Source: Sipunculus nudus
Taxonomy: Eukaryota; Annelida; Sipuncula; Golfingiida; Sipunculidae
NCBI GenBank assembly: GCA_026874595.1
Contig: CM049308.1
Span: 11,435,501-11,499,500, forward strand
Length of the DNA: 64,000 bases
Reading direction: 5' to 3'
Shown: positions 63,346 to 64,000 of the stretch, piece after piece
Layout: the number at the start of each line of letters is the position of its first letter
Position numbering within the stretch: position 1 is the first letter of the stretch
Notes under the pieces: model-generated
What the model was told of the DNA's origin: nothing
Databases searched by the model: none
What the model saw: the letters and a program-made list of their open reading frames with translations, nothing else
Made by a program: the position numbers and the translations under genes

Positions 63346-63839
63346 TGTGACTTGCCCTAATTGGCAAGTACTTCCAAAAGTTTGTGTTGTGCCCAATAAA
63401 GGCTGTTAGAGTGAAGTCATGTGAAGGATGACTGAGAAAATCTGCTTAGTGTGATGTTTTTTGGGTGTCAGTTATCACAGGATGTCACAGATTAAATAAC
63501 AGTGTCAGATATTTATCTGTTCCAAAAGTATTTATTCAGACAGGTGGGTGTACTACCAGTATGACTGCTACCACTTTACTTGTCAGAAATGCTGTCATCA
63601 GAATTCTTTCATCTCACGCTTGTCTAGTCGCAACTTATCTTTGATAATCAGTGTCTTAATAATTCAATTGCATCAAAAGGACACTCTGACAGCTCATCTA
63701 CTTTTAACACAGAGTGCCTCGGAAATCAGTTAATTACTGGTGCCCATTGTTGATAACAATGGCGCCATTTGTCTGCAAGGCATATTGAGGTTCAGAACTG
63801 TTTGTATGAGCAGAGTGAAAATATTGGATGTTAGTAAGG

Positions 63840-63844
<5 letters not shown>

Positions 63845-63925
<81 letters not shown>

Positions 63926-63950
63926 TATATATATATATATACTATATAAA
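63845..63950. repeat. Long (TA)n microsatellite
   Basis: About 50 TA units with TTTA and ACTA interruptions. It is immediately followed by a partial MITE-like sequence. Confidence 0.97.
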
Positions 63951-63959
63951 TATATTATA

Positions 63960-64000
63960 CTCTGTACTAAGGGCACCTCCTATTTATGGCCACTTAAGGG
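63960..64000. mobile_element. Partial MITE-like element, cut by the window end
   Basis: CTGTACTAAGGGCACCT is identical to the interior of the element at 47251. The left end merges into the (TA)n block. Confidence 0.5.

Larger units (their letters stand above)
50918..64000 (+). other. Intron downstream of CRIM1-like exon C, partial
   Basis: Begins with the donor GTAAGA. No phase-1 cysteine-rich exon follows before the window ends. It includes a purine-rich array (51.3-51.8 kb), a GA-rich tract (52.2 kb), a SINE-like element (53.5-53.8 kb), CpG-retaining segments (54.16-54.43 and 60.04-60.72 kb), copies of a dispersed repeat with a GGAGGTTATG start (58.43 and 61.54 kb), a GACTTGGA-type repeat (62.8-63.3 kb) and a long (TA)n block (63.85-63.95 kb). 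Nothing specific seen in 54.45-58.4, 58.6-59.9 and 61.7-62.8 kb. Confidence 0.7.

Noticed and set aside
63548-63640. Cysteine-containing frame (YDCYHFTCQKCC) as the next VWC exon
   Set aside because: Cysteine spacing does not match the CxxCxC pattern of VWC domains, no donor follows at a sensible distance, and the required phase-1 start is not evident.

Overview
The window is eukaryotic nuclear DNA, almost entirely intron and repeat. It has no operons and no long unique reading frames. It is AT-rich, CpG-poor and crowded with microsatellites, minisatellites, tRNA-derived SINE-like sequences, MITE-like elements and rolling-circle-type (Helentron-like) elements. Two of those elements have the look of repeats common in molluscs: one opens with a GTCC microsatellite after a TAGCTCAG palindrome, the other has a central satellite carrying AGGTCA motifs. 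The protein evidence also fits a lophotrochozoan. A bivalve mollusc is my best guess, but the species cannot be read from the sequence.

The only gene I can support with confidence lies on the + strand. Three exons (21271-21561, 26215-26335, 50793-50917) have clean AG/GT borders, mutually compatible phases (1-1, 1-2, 2-1) and a continuous cysteine-rich product of 179 codons. The product aligns colinearly with the segment of vertebrate CRIM1 (cysteine-rich motor neuron 1 protein, a membrane-anchored BMP modulator) between the IGFBP-like N-terminus and the first full von Willebrand factor C domain. The signal peptide, IGFBP domain, VWC and antistasin repeats and transmembrane segment must lie outside the window. 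No further exon was recognised before 21.3 kb or after 50.9 kb.

Layout: 1-21 kb is a presumed intron (or 5' flank) with a possible claudin/tetraspan-like exon at about 5.5-6.0 kb, a MITE-like element, and a compound Helentron-like element at 9.5-14.7 kb built as two head-to-tail 1.93-kb units followed by two head-to-tail 0.67-kb units. 21.6-26.2 kb is a short intron with one unexplained open frame. 26.3-50.8 kb is a 24.5-kb intron with a minisatellite cluster (44-bp, 126-bp, 28-bp and 42-bp units), a 2.6-kb Helentron-like element with 288-bp satellite monomers (43.75-46.37 kb), a MITE, and a minus-strand open frame at 48.2-48.6 kb. 50.9-64 kb is intron with a purine-rich array, a SINE-like element, two CpG-retaining segments and a terminal (TA)n block.

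Most long open frames here, including the ~390-codon frames on both strands at 34.5-35.7 kb, are by-products of stop-free minisatellite units and are not reported as genes.
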